Shown here: in pieces, positions 5,530-5,852 of the stretch | How positions within the stretch are numbered: the first letter of the stretch is position 1 | Layout: each line of letters opens with the position of its first letter | Assembly: GCA_947474205.1 (NCBI GenBank) | Contig: CANJIC010000133.1 | Coordinates: 1-5,852, forward strand | Reading direction: 5' to 3' | DNA length: 5,852 nt | Source of the DNA: Planctomycetaceae bacterium | GTDB lineage: Bacteria; Planctomycetota; Phycisphaerae; Phycisphaerales; SM1A02 | The notes under the pieces: generated by a model | The model's database searches: none | Told to the model about the DNA's origin: nothing | Seen by the model: only the letters and a program-made list of their open reading frames with translations | Program-made: the position numbers and the translations under genes

Positions 5530-5852
5530 ATGTCTCATACTCGCAACGCGTTCTTGAAACTTTCAAACAAACTTTGCGGCTTGGTGTTCGCCACCAGCGT
5601 TGCCTTCATTGGCTCAAGCGCCATCGCGCAAGTTTTTGAAGACACAATTCCCACAAAGCCAACCGCGGCCGCGTTTGAAATGCCAACCATTAAAGAAGTT
5701 GAATTTGTTGGCGTAGCCAAACTCAACATGGCCGACATTGCCAACGAAGATCTCATTCGCGCCGCGCGCGTTGAAGCGCCTCGCTACGCCATTCCAAATG
5801 TTGTGAATATTTCTCCAACCACCAGCGGCACCTGGGAAAATGTAGTCGATCC
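5530..5852 (+). CDS. Exported protein, N-terminal part; 3' end outside the window
   Basis: Only the first 107 residues are visible. Residues 1-33 form a Sec signal peptide: a basic start (SHTRNAFLKLSNKL), a hydrophobic core (about 16-30) and a likely cut after SSAIA before QVF. The mature start is acidic and alanine-rich. The segment APRYAIPNVVNISPTTSGTW (83-102) has the look of the short region found before the catalytic domain in some secreted serine proteases, but this is a weak resemblance from memory. No catalytic residues can be assessed because the frame continues past 5852. The start is supported by a GGAG ribosome binding site, and the upstream region carries palindromes that may regulate it. 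I do not recognise a named gene. Confidence 0.75.
   Translation, partial: MSHTRNAFLKLSNKLCGLVFATSVAFIGSSAIAQVFEDTIPTKPTAAAFEMPTIKEVEFVGVAKLNMADIANEDLIRAARVEAPRYAIPNVVNISPTTSGTWENVVD

Noticed and set aside
1..5852. A defence island, CRISPR array, insertion sequence or phage module
   Set aside because: No transposase, nuclease, integrase, repeat-spacer array or attachment-site pair is visible on either strand. The EVE domain alone does not support a defence system.

Overview
The window looks like chromosomal DNA from a planctomycete, most likely of the class Phycisphaerae. Three things point there. A signal peptidase I carries a very large insert between its catalytic boxes. A PSP1-domain protein has the cysteine-rich EKCGQHCCC signature. 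A secreted protein ends in paired DxNxDxxxDxxD dockerin-like repeats joined by a CPNCPAD linker. The assignment is inference from protein style; there is no rRNA or other marker gene to test it.

Layout. Positions 1-701 (+) hold the 3' part of a PSP1-domain (RicT/YaaT-like) gene that starts upstream of the window. After a 171-base gap comes lepB, signal peptidase I (873-2546, +). A hairpin at 2630-2658 lies between lepB and the converging gene and could terminate both. Positions 2678-4303 (-) encode a secreted seven-bladed kelch-type propeller with a galactose-oxidase-like C-terminal domain and a dockerin-like tail. Its leader contains a hairpin followed by a U-rich tract on the minus strand. 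The gap from 4304 to 4695 also holds a short remnant of a PGPGW-type membrane protein gene. Positions 4696-5202 (+) encode a small EVE-domain protein. The gap from 5203 to 5529 holds an 11-base degenerate tandem repeat, a canonical G-quadruplex motif on the minus strand and two palindromes. An exported protein begins at 5530 and runs off the right edge.

How the genes relate. PSP1 and lepB may be co-transcribed, although the gap between them is fairly long. The kelch protein and the last protein both carry signal peptides of the kind LepB would process, but that is a general housekeeping link and does not show a dedicated system. The EVE gene stands alone, with no restriction or modification genes beside it. 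I see no convincing evidence of an undescribed multi-gene system. The most interesting points are the lepB insert, the hairpin in the kelch leader, the gene remnant and the repeat/G-quadruplex block.
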